This document shows, piece after piece, positions 37,641-47,480 of a DNA stretch of 64,000 bases (the stretch's first letter is position 1; the number at the start of each line of letters is the position of its first letter). The stretch comes from Rhodobacter sp. (GTDB taxonomy: Bacteria; Pseudomonadota; Alphaproteobacteria; Rhodobacterales; Rhodobacteraceae): NCBI GenBank assembly GCA_020637515.1, contig JACKKG010000001.1, forward strand, positions 3,226,235-3,290,234, read 5' to 3'. Below the pieces are notes generated by a model. It was not told the DNA's origin. It searched no databases and saw only the letters and a list, made by a program, of their open reading frames with translations. The position numbers and the translations under genes are program-made.

Positions 37641-38261
37641 ATGGAATTGCGTGTCACCGACCTGACCTGTGCCCGCGGGGGCGTGCCCCTGATCGCGGGT
37701 TTGAGTTTCGCCGTGCAGAGCGGCGAGGCGCTGGTTCTGCGTGGCCCGAACGGGTCCGGAAAAACGACGCTTCTGCGCACCCTGGCGGGGTTGCAACCGG
37801 CGCTGGCGGGTGCCGTTTCGTGCCCGCCCGAGCAGATGGCCTATGCCGCGCATGCGGACGGGTTGAAATCCACGCTGACCGTGGCCGAGAACCTGCGCTT
37901 CTGGGCCGCGATCCATGGCACGCGCGGCGTGGACGCAGCGATGGCGGCGATGAACCTGACCGACCTGGCGGACCGCCAGTCACAGAACCTGTCCGCGGGC
38001 CAGAAGCGCCGTCTGGGCCTGGCACGGCTGCTGGTCACGGGCCGCTGGCTTTGGGTTCTGGACGAACCGACGGTGTCGCTGGACACGGCGTCGGTCGCGC
38101 TGTTCGGCGCCGTGGTGCGGGCCCATCTGGCCAAAGGCGGCGCGGCGGTTCTGGCGACTCATATCGACCTGGGCCTGCCCGAAGCGCGGATTCTGGACCT
38201 GGCGCCCTACAAGGCCGCGCTGCCGGCGATTCCGTCCGGTTTCGACGAGGCCTTCCTGTGA
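37641..38261 (+). CDS. ccmA: haem exporter ATP-binding protein CcmA
   Basis: A 206-residue ABC ATPase of cytochrome c maturation. Walker A RGPNGSGKTTLLRTLAG, signature LSAGQKRRLGLARLL and Walker B WVLDEPTVSLDTAS are present; the short size is normal for CcmA. It works with CcmB and CcmC to release holo-CcmE. The ATG at 37641 gives the usual N terminus. The ccmB start overlaps its stop by four bases (GTGA). It opens the order ccmABCDG known from Rhodobacter (helABCDX). Confidence 0.94.
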   Translation: MELRVTDLTCARGGVPLIAGLSFAVQSGEALVLRGPNGSGKTTLLRTLAGLQPALAGAVSCPPEQMAYAAHADGLKSTLTVAENLRFWAAIHGTRGVDAAMAAMNLTDLADRQSQNLSAGQKRRLGLARLLVTGRWLWVLDEPTVSLDTASVALFGAVVRAHLAKGGAAVLATHIDLGLPEARILDLAPYKAALPAIPSGFDEAFL

Positions 38262-38914
38262 TCGCGCTGTTGGTGCGGGATTTGCGCCTGTCGATGCGCG
38301 CGGGCGGCGGCTTTGGCCTGGGGCTGGGGTTCTTCCTGATCCTGGTGGTGCTGGTGCCGCTGGGCGTGGGCCCGGACCCGGCGGTGCTGGGCCTGATCGC
38401 CCCCGGCATCCTGTGGGTGGGCGCACTGTTGGCCAGCCTGCTGTCGCTGGACCGGCTTTTTGCGCTGGATCACGAGGACGGCTCGCTGGACCTGCTGGCG
38501 ACTTCGCCCATTCCGCTTGAGGCGGTGGTCGCGATCAAGGCGCTGGCGCACTGGATCACCACCGGAGTGCCCCTGGCGCTGGCCGCGCCGGTGCTGGCGA
38601 TCCTGCTCAATCTGGGGGGGCCGGCCTATGGCACGCTGGTGTTGTCGCTGGCGCTGGGCACGCCCGCGCTCAGCATGATCGGGGCGTTCGGCGCGGCGCT
38701 GACCGTGGGGTTGAAGCGCGGCGGACTGTTGCTGTCGCTGCTGGTGCTGCCGCTCTATGTGCCGAGCCTGGTGTTCGGGGCGCAGGCTGTCACGCGCGCC
38801 GCGCAGGACCTGGACCCCGCGACGCCGCTTCTGCTGCTGGCGGGGATCACCGCGGGCTCGATCGGCCTGCTACCCTTCGCCGCAGCCTTCGCCTTGCGCA
38901 TCAATCTGCGCTAG
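38258..38914 (+). CDS. ccmB: haem exporter membrane protein CcmB
   Basis: A 218-residue protein with six hydrophobic helices and the family pattern LVRDLRLSMRAGGGFGLGLG, SLDRLFALDHEDGSLDLLAT and VTVGLKRGGLLLSLLVLPLY-like segments. The GTG at 38258 overlaps the ccmA stop. It forms the membrane part of the CcmAB transporter. Confidence 0.92.
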   Translation: MIALLVRDLRLSMRAGGGFGLGLGFFLILVVLVPLGVGPDPAVLGLIAPGILWVGALLASLLSLDRLFALDHEDGSLDLLATSPIPLEAVVAIKALAHWITTGVPLALAAPVLAILLNLGGPAYGTLVLSLALGTPALSMIGAFGAALTVGLKRGGLLLSLLVLPLYVPSLVFGAQAVTRAAQDLDPATPLLLLAGITAGSIGLLPFAAAFALRINLR

Positions 38915-38966
38915 GTTCACGCCGCTGTGTTTTGAGACCCAACCGAGGACAGAATAGGACCGCTGC

Positions 38967-39701
38967 ATGGCATCGCTCTGGGAATACGCCAATCCGGTGA
39001 AATTCATGAAGCTCTCGGGCTGGCTCTTGCCCGTGAGCGCGCTGTTGGCCGCCGGGTTGATCGTCACCGGGCTGGTCTGGGGCTTTTTCCTGACGCCGGA
39101 TGATTACCGCCAGGGCGCGACGGTGAAGATCATCTTCCTGCATGTCCCGTCGGCGCTGATGGCGATCAACGCCTGGGTCATGATGCTGATCGCCTCGCTG
39201 ATCTGGCTGATCCGGCGCCACCACGTCAGCGCGCTGGCAGCCAAGGCCGCCGGGCCGATCGGCGCGACGATGACGCTGATTGCGCTGATTACCGGCGCGC
39301 TCTGGGGTCAGCCGATGTGGGGCACCTGGTGGGCCTGGGACCCGCGGCTTACCTCGTTCCTGATCCTGTTCCTGTTCTACATCGGCTATATCGCGCTGTG
39401 GTCGGCGATCGAGGATGCCGACACCGCCGCCGACCTGACCGCCGTGCTGTGCCTGGTGGGCAGCGTGTTCGCCGTTCTGTCGCGCTATGCGGCGCTGTTC
39501 TGGAACCAGGGCTTGCACCAGGGGGCGTCGCTGTCGGTCGCGCCGGGCACCCGCATGGACTGGAGCTACAAGGCCCCCCTTTATCTGAGCATGACGGGCT
39601 TTGGCCTGTTGTTTCTGGCGCTGGTGCTGGCCGGCACGCGGACGGAAATCCGCGCGCGGCGGGCCAGGGCGCTGATCTCGCGTGAAAGAGCCGCCGCATG
39701 A
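38967..39701 (+). CDS. ccmC: haem lyase/haem handling protein CcmC
   Basis: A 244-residue membrane protein that attaches haem to CcmE. The tryptophan-rich WWD-type signature is WGTWWAWDPRLTSFLILFLF (about residues 117-136), with periplasmic histidines in FLHVPSALMAINAW and NQGLHQGASLSV flanking it, as expected for the haem-binding axial ligands. Six membrane segments are seen. Confidence 0.94.
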   Translation: MASLWEYANPVKFMKLSGWLLPVSALLAAGLIVTGLVWGFFLTPDDYRQGATVKIIFLHVPSALMAINAWVMMLIASLIWLIRRHHVSALAAKAAGPIGATMTLIALITGALWGQPMWGTWWAWDPRLTSFLILFLFYIGYIALWSAIEDADTAADLTAVLCLVGSVFAVLSRYAALFWNQGLHQGASLSVAPGTRMDWSYKAPLYLSMTGFGLLFLALVLAGTRTEIRARRARALISRERAAA

Positions 39702-39856
39702 TGCCCGACCTTGGCGCCTATGCCACCGAAGTGTTGCTGGCCTATGCCGTGTCGCTGGGCCTGCTGATTGCCCTGATCCTGTGGGTCTGGGCCCGCGCCC
39801 GCCGCGTGCGCAAGGATCTGGCGGCGCTGGAAACCCGAATGAACCGGAAAGCCTGA
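39698..39856 (+). CDS. ccmD: haem exporter protein CcmD
   Basis: A 52-residue protein with one hydrophobic helix (VLLAYAVSLGLLIALILWVW) followed by a basic cytoplasmic tail (ARARRVRKDL), the CcmD pattern. The tandem ATGATG at 39698 overlaps the ccmC stop, and the TGATG at its end overlaps the ccmG start. CcmD links CcmC and CcmE in haem transfer. It is short and easily missed. Confidence 0.88.
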   Translation: MMPDLGAYATEVLLAYAVSLGLLIALILWVWARARRVRKDLAALETRMNRKA

Positions 39857-40401
39857 TGCCAAAGATCAATCCCCTGCTGGTCCTTCCGCCCGTGCTGCTG
39901 GCCGGGTTCGTCGCCTTTGTCGCCGTCGGAAATTTCCGCGAGGACCCGACGGCCATGCCCTCGGCCCGCGCCGGTCACCAGGCCCCCGTGGTCGCGCTGG
40001 AACCGATGGGCGAGCGGACGCTGTTCACCGATGCCATGCTGCGCACGGGCGAGGTCACGCTGGTGAACTTCTGGGCCTCGTGGTGCCCGCCCTGCCGGGC
40101 CGAGCATCCGCTGGTCACCGAACTGGCGGAAAGCGGCGTGACGATCCTGGGCGTGAATTATCGCGACACGCCCGAACGCGCCGACGCCTATCTCGAGGAC
40201 CTGGGCAACCCCTATGCCGCGATCGGCGCGGACCCCCGCGCGCGGATGGGCCTGGATTGGGGCGTGGTCGGCCTGCCCGAGACCTTTGTGGTGGACGGTG
40301 CGGGCAACATCGTGATGCGCTTTGCCGGGCCGCTGACCGAGGCCGTGATCGCCAACCAGATCCGCCCGGCCATCGAACGCGCGCAAGGCGGCGGGTCATG
40401 A
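39856..40401 (+). CDS. ccmG: cytochrome c maturation thiol:disulfide oxidoreductase CcmG/DsbE (HelX)
   Basis: A 181-residue membrane-anchored thioredoxin-fold protein. N-terminal anchor LLVLPPVLLAGFVAFVAVG, then the active site NFWASWCPPCRAEHPLV (CPPC) and the family-specific GVNYRDTPERADAYL and GVVGLPETFVVDG (cis-Pro). It reduces the apocytochrome CXXCH cysteines in the periplasm. Starts one base into the ccmD stop. ccmE, ccmF and ccmH are not in the window. Confidence 0.93.
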   Translation: MPKINPLLVLPPVLLAGFVAFVAVGNFREDPTAMPSARAGHQAPVVALEPMGERTLFTDAMLRTGEVTLVNFWASWCPPCRAEHPLVTELAESGVTILGVNYRDTPERADAYLEDLGNPYAAIGADPRARMGLDWGVVGLPETFVVDGAGNIVMRFAGPLTEAVIANQIRPAIERAQGGGS

Positions 40402-41081
40402 GCAACCCCTCGGATGCACGGCTGACGACCCAGGGGATGGAGGCGCGCGGCACCGGCAAGGTTCTGGCGCTGGCCTGCGGCGCGCTGGCGCACGAGATCC
40501 TGGCCCTGAAGGCCGCGAATGGCTGGACGCATCTGGACCTTCACTGCCTGCCCGCCAACCTGCACCTGTGGCCCGACCGCATCCCCGACGCCGTGGAACA
40601 GGCGGTGGACCGGTTCCGCGACGCCTACGAAAGCATCTTTGTCGTCTATGCCGATTGCGGCACCGGCGGGCTGCTGCAAGCGCGCTGTGCGGCGCTGGGT
40701 GTCGAAATGATCGAAGGCCCGCATTGCTACGCCTTCTTTTCCGGCAACGCCGAATTCGCAGCCCGCGCCGAGGACGAGATCACCGCTTTCTACCTGACCG
40801 ACTTTCTGGTGCGCCAGTTCGATGCCTTTGTCTGGAAGCCCATGGGCTTCGACCGCCACCCCGAGTTGATCCAGATGATGTTCGGCAACTACGAGACGCT
40901 GATCTATCTGGCGCAACTGGACGACCCCGCGCTGGACGCCAAGGCCCGCCACCACGCGCAACGACTGGGCCTGACCTATGAGCGGCGGCTCACGGGTTAC
41001 GGGGATCTCGCGCAAGCGTTGGCGCAGGCCGTGACGCCCAGCGTGAGGGGCGGGGGGACGGGCGGGGTGACGGGCGCGTGA
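40398..41081 (+). CDS. DUF1638 domain protein
   Basis: A 227-residue soluble protein with the DUF1638 pattern: KVLALACGALAHEILALKAA, LHCLPANLHLWPDRIPDAVE, then VVYADCGTGGLLQARCAALG and EGPHCYAFFSG. The conserved cysteines and histidines could bind a metal. Some relatives sit beside corrinoid or methyltransferase genes. Here it overlaps ccmG by four bases, so it is expressed with the maturation operon; its role is unknown. The last 15 residues are glycine-rich. Confidence 0.82.
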   Translation: MSNPSDARLTTQGMEARGTGKVLALACGALAHEILALKAANGWTHLDLHCLPANLHLWPDRIPDAVEQAVDRFRDAYESIFVVYADCGTGGLLQARCAALGVEMIEGPHCYAFFSGNAEFAARAEDEITAFYLTDFLVRQFDAFVWKPMGFDRHPELIQMMFGNYETLIYLAQLDDPALDAKARHHAQRLGLTYERRLTGYGDLAQALAQAVTPSVRGGGTGGVTGA

Positions 41082-41145
41082 TGGCGCCGGATGGGCGGTT
41101 GTCTCGGCGCCGGGCAGCGCCTAGTCTGAGATCACCCCTTGCCCG

Positions 41146-42339
41146 ATGGCGCCCATGACCCCGCACGAACTCGACCACGCCGCCCCTGCCGACGCCCTCG
41201 CAGACAGCCCCGCAGACGCCCACGCGCAGCGCCAGTCCCTGGTCGAACGCTACCGGCTGCAAACCTGGTTTCTGGGCATCATCGCCTTTTCGATGATCCT
41301 GTTCCTGCTGGTCCAGGCGCGGTTCATCCTGATCTCGCTGGTGATCGCAATCATCCTGTTTTCCCTGACGGCGGACGCGATCAGCGCGTTTTCCCGGCTC
41401 AGGATCGGGTCGTGGAAGATCACCAACTGGCTGGCCTCGGTCGCGGCCTTCACCGCCATCGCCGTGTCGCTGCTGGCACTGTCGGCGCTGGTCATCAGCC
41501 AGGTCAACACCGTGGTGACCACGACGGTCGCCTATACCGACCAGGCGATCACCGCCATCGCCCGCCTCGCCGCCTGGTTCTCGCCCGAGGCCGAGGCCAT
41601 GGTCGCAACCTCGATCCGCTCGATCGAGGTTTCGACCTATATCAGCACGCTCGCGGGACAGGCCTCGAATCTGCTCAGCGCAACGACGCTGGTGATCCTG
41701 TTCGTCGGCTTTCTCTTCGCCGAGCGGCTGTGGTTCGACACCAAGCTGGAAAACCTGTTGCATGACAAAGCCAAGGCGGCGCGAGTCGGCCGGATCATCC
41801 ATTCCATCGTGCGGCGGGTGAATCACTACCTGCTGGTCAAGACCGGAATCAGCGCGGCGACGGCGGTCGCGGTCTACGTGCTGATGGAATCCTTCAGCCT
41901 GGATTTCGCCGGGCCGATGGCGGTGTTGACCTTCGTGCTGAACTACATCCCGTCGGTCGGGTCGATCATCGCGACGATCCTGCTGGGCCTGGTCGCGCTG
42001 ATCCAGGTGAACGAACCGGCGACGGCGCTTGTGGTTTTCGTCATCGCGGGGATGATCCAGTTCGTGCTGGGCTCGGTCCTGGACCCGATGCTGATGGGCA
42101 AGGCGCTGCGGGTCTCGTCCTTCGGCATCATCGTCTCGCTCAGCTTCTGGGGGGCGGTCTGGGGCATCCCGGGGATGTTCCTGGCCGTGCCGATCATGGT
42201 CGCGACGATGATCGTCTGCTCGCATATCCCGGCGGCGCGGCCGGTGGCGGTGCTGCTCTCGCGCGAGGGCCTGCCCGAGATCGAAGAGGCCGGAACCCCG
42301 CCCGAGGTCCAGACCGCCCGCACCGCGGCGGCCGAGTAG
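41146..42339 (+). CDS. AI-2E family transporter
   Basis: A 397-residue membrane protein of the AI-2E/YdiK family. Paired hydrophobic helices follow the charged N terminus (FLGIIAFSMILFLLVQARFI, LISLVIAIILFSLTADAISA), and the conserved C-terminal block is FVLNYIPSVGSIIATILLGL, then VLGSVLDPMLMGKALRVSSF and FWGAVWGIPGMFLAVPIMV. The family name comes from one autoinducer exporter; most members transport unknown substrates or Na+/H+. The start could be this ATG or the next one, three codons on. Confidence 0.86.
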   Translation: MAPMTPHELDHAAPADALADSPADAHAQRQSLVERYRLQTWFLGIIAFSMILFLLVQARFILISLVIAIILFSLTADAISAFSRLRIGSWKITNWLASVAAFTAIAVSLLALSALVISQVNTVVTTTVAYTDQAITAIARLAAWFSPEAEAMVATSIRSIEVSTYISTLAGQASNLLSATTLVILFVGFLFAERLWFDTKLENLLHDKAKAARVGRIIHSIVRRVNHYLLVKTGISAATAVAVYVLMESFSLDFAGPMAVLTFVLNYIPSVGSIIATILLGLVALIQVNEPATALVVFVIAGMIQFVLGSVLDPMLMGKALRVSSFGIIVSLSFWGAVWGIPGMFLAVPIMVATMIVCSHIPAARPVAVLLSREGLPEIEEAGTPPEVQTARTAAAE

Positions 42340-42386
42340 CGGGTATCGTTTACCCAGCCTTAACCCTTTCCTGCTGGGATCGGGGG

Positions 42387-42863
42387 ATGTCGACCTATCA
42401 TCGCCCCCGACGGCCTGGTGCCACCGTGTTCTTCACCCTCGCTCTCGACCAGCGCGGCAGCCGGCTGCTGCTGGAAGAAATCGAACGGCTCCGATGGGCC
42501 GTCGCCCTCACGCTGCGCGACCGGCCGGTGCGCATCGACGCCATGGTGGTGCTGCCCGACCACCTGCACGCGCTCTGGACCCTGCCCGACGGCGACAGCG
42601 ATTACGCAACCCGCTGGCGCCTGATCAAAAGCCGGTTCTCGCGCGGCTTGCCAAAGGGGGCTATGCGCGACAGCCACCGGCGGCGCCAGGAGCGCGGCCT
42701 CTGGCAGCGCCGTTTCTGGGAGCATCATATCCGGTCGGACGCGGATTTTCAGGCGCGCCGGGCCTTTTGCTGGACCGCGCCGGTGGTGCTGGGACTGGCC
42801 GAACGTCCCGAGGACTGGCCCTTCTCGTCAATCCACCGGGACCGCGCCAGCCGTGCCGCGTAG
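42387..42863 (+). CDS. REP-associated tyrosine transposase (RAYT), catalytic Tyr apparently replaced
   Basis: A 158-residue Y1/HUH single-strand transposase relative. The HUH motif is intact in VLPDHLHALWTLP (about residues 55-67), and WRLIKSRFSRGLPK and RGLWQRRFWEHHIRSDADF are RAYT segments. In most RAYTs the later block reads YIHxNPVKHGL; here it reads FCWTAPVVLGL, so the position of the nucleophile Tyr is Phe. The C-terminal RPEDWPFSSIHRD is conserved. The TAG stop is the first three bases of a REP palindrome pair. It is probably inactive as a transposase but may still bind REPs. Confidence 0.85.
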   Translation: MSTYHRPRRPGATVFFTLALDQRGSRLLLEEIERLRWAVALTLRDRPVRIDAMVVLPDHLHALWTLPDGDSDYATRWRLIKSRFSRGLPKGAMRDSHRRRQERGLWQRRFWEHHIRSDADFQARRAFCWTAPVVLGLAERPEDWPFSSIHRDRASRAA

Positions 42864-42919
42864 GGTGCGTGCTGGCACGCACCCCGGGGCGCGAACGGTG
42901 CGTGCCAGCACGCACCCTA
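42861..42919. repeat. REP inverted pair (BIME-like) beside the RAYT gene
   Basis: Two 23-base REP units, TAGGGTGCGTGCTGG... and its exact reverse complement, at 42861-42883 and 42897-42919, are separated by 13 bases. Each is itself a palindrome. They lie between the convergent ends of the RAYT gene and lepA, and the first one supplies the RAYT stop codon. Confidence 0.88.
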
Positions 42920-42923
42920 CGCC

Positions 42924-44732
<1,809 letters not shown>

Positions 44733-44784
44733 ATGAGCAGGTTTCGGCCAACCGTCAATGCCCCTTCACGGCCTGCGCCACGGC

Positions 44785-44872
44785 GGTGAAGGGGGATTTT
44801 CAAGGGGGGCCTGCCCCCCTTGAAGCGGGGGGTCCGGGGGGCAGCCGCCCCCCGGGCTCCGCGGCCCGGGCC
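44785..44872 (-). repeat. double-hairpin element, copy 3 (enolase gene end)
   Basis: The 26-base stem-loop TTCAAGGGGGG-CCTG-CCCCCCTTGAA at 44799-44824 is identical to 25894-25919. A second stem, CCGGGGGGC/GCCCCCCGG, lies between it and the TAG of the enolase-superfamily gene. The layout is that of copies 1 and 2, but the stop-proximal block differs in sequence. Confidence 0.72.
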
Positions 44873-46030
44873 CTAAAGCCCGGCCTCGATCACCCCGTGA
44901 TAGAGCCGTGCATAGGCGCCCCCATCCACCGCGCCCGCCTCGCTGACCCGGTGCTCGGCCCGCGCCAGCCAGTCGGGCGCGATCTCGATCCCCCAGCCGG
45001 GCGCCTCGCCGACGCACAACGTGCCGTCCTGAACGCGGAACGGGTCTCCCAGGAACAAGCCCTGCTGCCAGGGATAGTAATCCGCGCCCTCGATCGAGAA
45101 CTCCAGATAGGGGCCGGCGTTCGGCAGCGCGCGCAACAGATGCATCGTCACCAGCGTCACCAGCCCCAGGTTCGCGGCGTGCGGCGTGACCGGCACCCCC
45201 TCGGCCGCCGCCATGCGCGCAACCCGCAGCGTCTTGGACAGGCCGCCCAGATACATCACGTCGGGCTGGACGACATCGACCACACGCGTTTCGATCATGC
45301 GCTTGAAGACCCCCAGGTCCACGTCCTGCTCGCCGCCGGTCACGTCGATCTCCAGCGCCTCGGTCACCGCGCGCGTCGCGTCGAGATCCCACCAGGGAAC
45401 CGGCTCTTCGTAATGGCGGACACCATGGTCCTCCAGCATCCGACCCACGGCGATGGCGCGCGCAACCGAAAAGCCCGAGTTGGCGTCCACCAGCGTGGTG
45501 ATTCCCGGCAGGGCTGCGGTTACGGCGGGGATGATCGCCTCGGTCCGCCCCTCCCACTGGTCGCGGTCCTCGCCCATCTCGGCGCCGATGCGGAACTTGG
45601 CGGCGCGAAACCCGGCCTCGCCGCAGATCCGCTTCAGGCGCTCGGCCTCGGCCTCGGGCGTCAGGTCGCGCCGCATGGAGCTGGCATAGGCCGCCACCGG
45701 CCCCGCGCTGCCGCCGATCAGCGCCGTCACCGGCTGGCCCGCGCGGCGTCCCGCCATGTCCCACAGCGCGGTGTCCAGCCCCGCCAACGCGCGATTGCGG
45801 TAGCTGCCCGGAAACTTGTGTTCGGCCCGCTCGATCCGCGCCACCAGCGTATCGATGTCGCGCGCGTCCTGGCCCAGCGCCCAGGGGGCGATCTGGCGAT
45901 GGAACACCGCCGCGGTGATGTCCGCGTTATAGGTCGAACACTGGCCCCAGCCGATCGCGCCGTCCTGGGCCGTGGCCTTCACGAAACAGACGAATTCGTT
46001 GTGAAAGGTATCGAGACGGGTCAGACGCAT
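44873..46030 (-). CDS. mandelate racemase/muconate lactonizing enzyme family protein
   Basis: A 385-residue enolase superfamily enzyme that would abstract the proton alpha to a carboxylate. A capping domain is followed by the barrel with FRAAKFRIGAEMG (Lys), the Mg2+ ligands TTLVDANSGFS (Asp), HYEEPVPWWD (Glu) and DVTGGEQDVDL (Glu), then VQPDVMYLGG and VTPHAANLGL (the His of the His-Asp dyad). This fits a sugar-acid dehydratase or cycloisomerase. The ATG at 46030 begins the conserved part. No sugar transporter is adjacent, so the substrate is open. Confidence 0.88.
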   Translation of the reverse strand: MRLTRLDTFHNEFVCFVKATAQDGAIGWGQCSTYNADITAAVFHRQIAPWALGQDARDIDTLVARIERAEHKFPGSYRNRALAGLDTALWDMAGRRAGQPVTALIGGSAGPVAAYASSMRRDLTPEAEAERLKRICGEAGFRAAKFRIGAEMGEDRDQWEGRTEAIIPAVTAALPGITTLVDANSGFSVARAIAVGRMLEDHGVRHYEEPVPWWDLDATRAVTEALEIDVTGGEQDVDLGVFKRMIETRVVDVVQPDVMYLGGLSKTLRVARMAAAEGVPVTPHAANLGLVTLVTMHLLRALPNAGPYLEFSIEGADYYPWQQGLFLGDPFRVQDGTLCVGEAPGWGIEIAPDWLARAEHRVSEAGAVDGGAYARLYHGVIEAGL

Positions 46031-46110
46031 GGCGGGCTCCCTGGGGGCGGTCGCGTGACCGCGCGCGGTGGACGTCCGACCCTTGCGTGAACCGCCGCCC
46101 GGCGCAAGCC

Positions 46111-46428
46111 TCAGAGCGGCCGCGCCCCGGTTTCGGCCAGCCAATGCGCCAGGCGTTCCTTCAGCACCCGGTCGCGCGACAGCGCCGGCGTCTCGGGGTC
46201 GAGCGTCTCCAGCACCGCAAAGTCGAACCCGGGCCCCGCCGCGGCCTGCAAGCCCGGGTTCGGATGCCCACCCTGCGCCAGGGTAAAGCGCAGGCGATTC
46301 TCGATCTTGTCCAGCGTGGGCGAGGCGCCAATCCAGCGGTCGTCGCCGGCGCGAACCTCGTAGATGCCCGCTTGCGGCTTGCGCTCGCGGTAGGCGGAAA
46401 GGGCGGCCTTGCGGTCAGCATGTTTCAT
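46111..46428 (-). CDS. GIY-YIG nuclease family small protein
   Basis: A 105-residue protein with the compact GIY-YIG fold: AGIYEVRAGDDRWIGASPTL (about residues 20-39; GIY intact, YIG as WIG), the conserved Arg in KIENRLRFTL, and a later Glu region (FDFAVLETLDP). It is divergent from a DUF2239 gene across a 96-base gap that holds a perfect 22-bp palindrome; the two genes are probably co-regulated. It may be a DNA nuclease or a dead relative; its role is unknown. Confidence 0.8.
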   Translation of the reverse strand: MKHADRKAALSAYRERKPQAGIYEVRAGDDRWIGASPTLDKIENRLRFTLAQGGHPNPGLQAAAGPGFDFAVLETLDPETPALSRDRVLKERLAHWLAETGARPL

Positions 46429-46479
46429 CGGGGGTCCCTCGGTTTCTGCGGGCTGCATAGCACCGCTCACGGGACGGCG

Positions 46480-46501
46480 CAATATTACCCGGGTAATATT
46501 G
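46480..46501. promoter_or_regulatory. perfect 22-bp palindrome between GIY-YIG and DUF2239 genes
   Basis: The arms CAATATTACCC and GGGTAATATTG join without a spacer and are exact reverse complements. It sits 24 bases before the DUF2239 ATG and 52 bases before the GIY-YIG ATG, where a regulator would block or activate both. Confidence 0.75.
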
Positions 46502-46524
46502 ACTCGGGCCGCGAATCGGTGTTC

Positions 46525-47052
46525 ATGCCCGTCATGGAACACGACACCCCCTGCACCGCCTTCACCCGGACCACGCGCCTTGCGCAGGGGCCCCTGTGGC
46601 AAGTCGCGCCCCTTGCGTTGGCTACCGCCGGGGCGCTGGTCTTCGACGACGCCACCGGACGGGTTATCGACCTGGACCCCCGCGACTGGGACGGCAGCCC
46701 CCCGGCGCCGAAACGCGGGCGGCCCCGGCTGGGCGTGACCGCGCGCGAGGTCACGCTGCTGCCGCGCCACTGGGACTGGCTGGCGCAACAGACGGGCGGA
46801 ACCTCGGCCGCGCTCAGACGGCTGATCGACGAGGCGCGCCGCGCCGATGGCGGGCGCACCGCGCGCCGCCAGGCGCACGAGGCCGCCTATCGCGTCATGA
46901 CGGCGCTGGGCGGCGATCTGCCCGGCTACGAAGACGCGACCCGCGCGCTGTTCGCCGGTGACCTGTCCCTGCTGGCCGAGCGGCTGTCTGCCTGGCCCGA
47001 GGACCTGCGCACGCATGTCTGTGCCCTGGCCACCCCCCGAGAGGACCCGTGA
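46525..47052 (+). CDS. DUF2239 family protein, possible ribbon-helix-helix regulator
   Basis: A 175-residue protein of the DUF2239 family. The middle contains a stretch that could be a ribbon-helix-helix: GVTAREVTLLPRHWDWLAQQ then a helix AALRRLIDEARRADG (about residues 72-112). The start at 46525 lies close after the palindrome; a second ATG three codons later is possible. Its stop overlaps the start of the next gene (TGATG). Autoregulation through the palindrome is inference. Confidence 0.8.
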   Translation: MPVMEHDTPCTAFTRTTRLAQGPLWQVAPLALATAGALVFDDATGRVIDLDPRDWDGSPPAPKRGRPRLGVTAREVTLLPRHWDWLAQQTGGTSAALRRLIDEARRADGGRTARRQAHEAAYRVMTALGGDLPGYEDATRALFAGDLSLLAERLSAWPEDLRTHVCALATPREDP

Positions 47053-47480
47053 TGCCCCATCTCATGCCCACCCAGGCCGCCGGCGCGGCGCTATACCGCC
47101 GCGACCCGCAGGGGCCGGTGGTGATGCTCAACCTGCTGAAATTCCGGGACGTGGCCGATTACGCGCGGGCGCCGCAGCTTGCGCCCGAACGCCCCATTTC
47201 GGGGGCCGAGGCCTTTGACCGCTACATCGCGCATACCCTGCCCTTCCTGACCGGGTCGGGCGGCGAGTTGCTGTTCCTGGGCCAGGGCGGTCCCTGGCTG
47301 ATCGGCCCCGAGGCCGAGCGTTGGGATTGCGCGATGCTGGTGCGACAGGCGAGCCTGCACAGCTTCATGGCCTTTGAAAGCCATGGTCCCTACCTGGCCG
47401 GGATCGGTCATCGCACCGCCGCGATCGCGGACAGCCGCCTGCTGCCGCTTACTCAGTCCATGCGCGCCAGCACCCGCTGA
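47052..47480 (+). CDS. DUF1330-like (dimeric alpha/beta barrel) protein
   Basis: A 142-residue protein with PVVMLNLLKFRDVADYARAP and AFDRYIAHTLPFLTGSGGEL, then WDCAMLVRQASLHSFMAFES, which is the DUF1330/ferredoxin-like dimeric barrel pattern. Translationally coupled to the DUF2239 gene (TGATG). Its 3' end overlaps that of the convergent TerB gene by 28 bases. Function is unknown. Confidence 0.8.
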   Translation: MPHLMPTQAAGAALYRRDPQGPVVMLNLLKFRDVADYARAPQLAPERPISGAEAFDRYIAHTLPFLTGSGGELLFLGQGGPWLIGPEAERWDCAMLVRQASLHSFMAFESHGPYLAGIGHRTAAIADSRLLPLTQSMRASTR

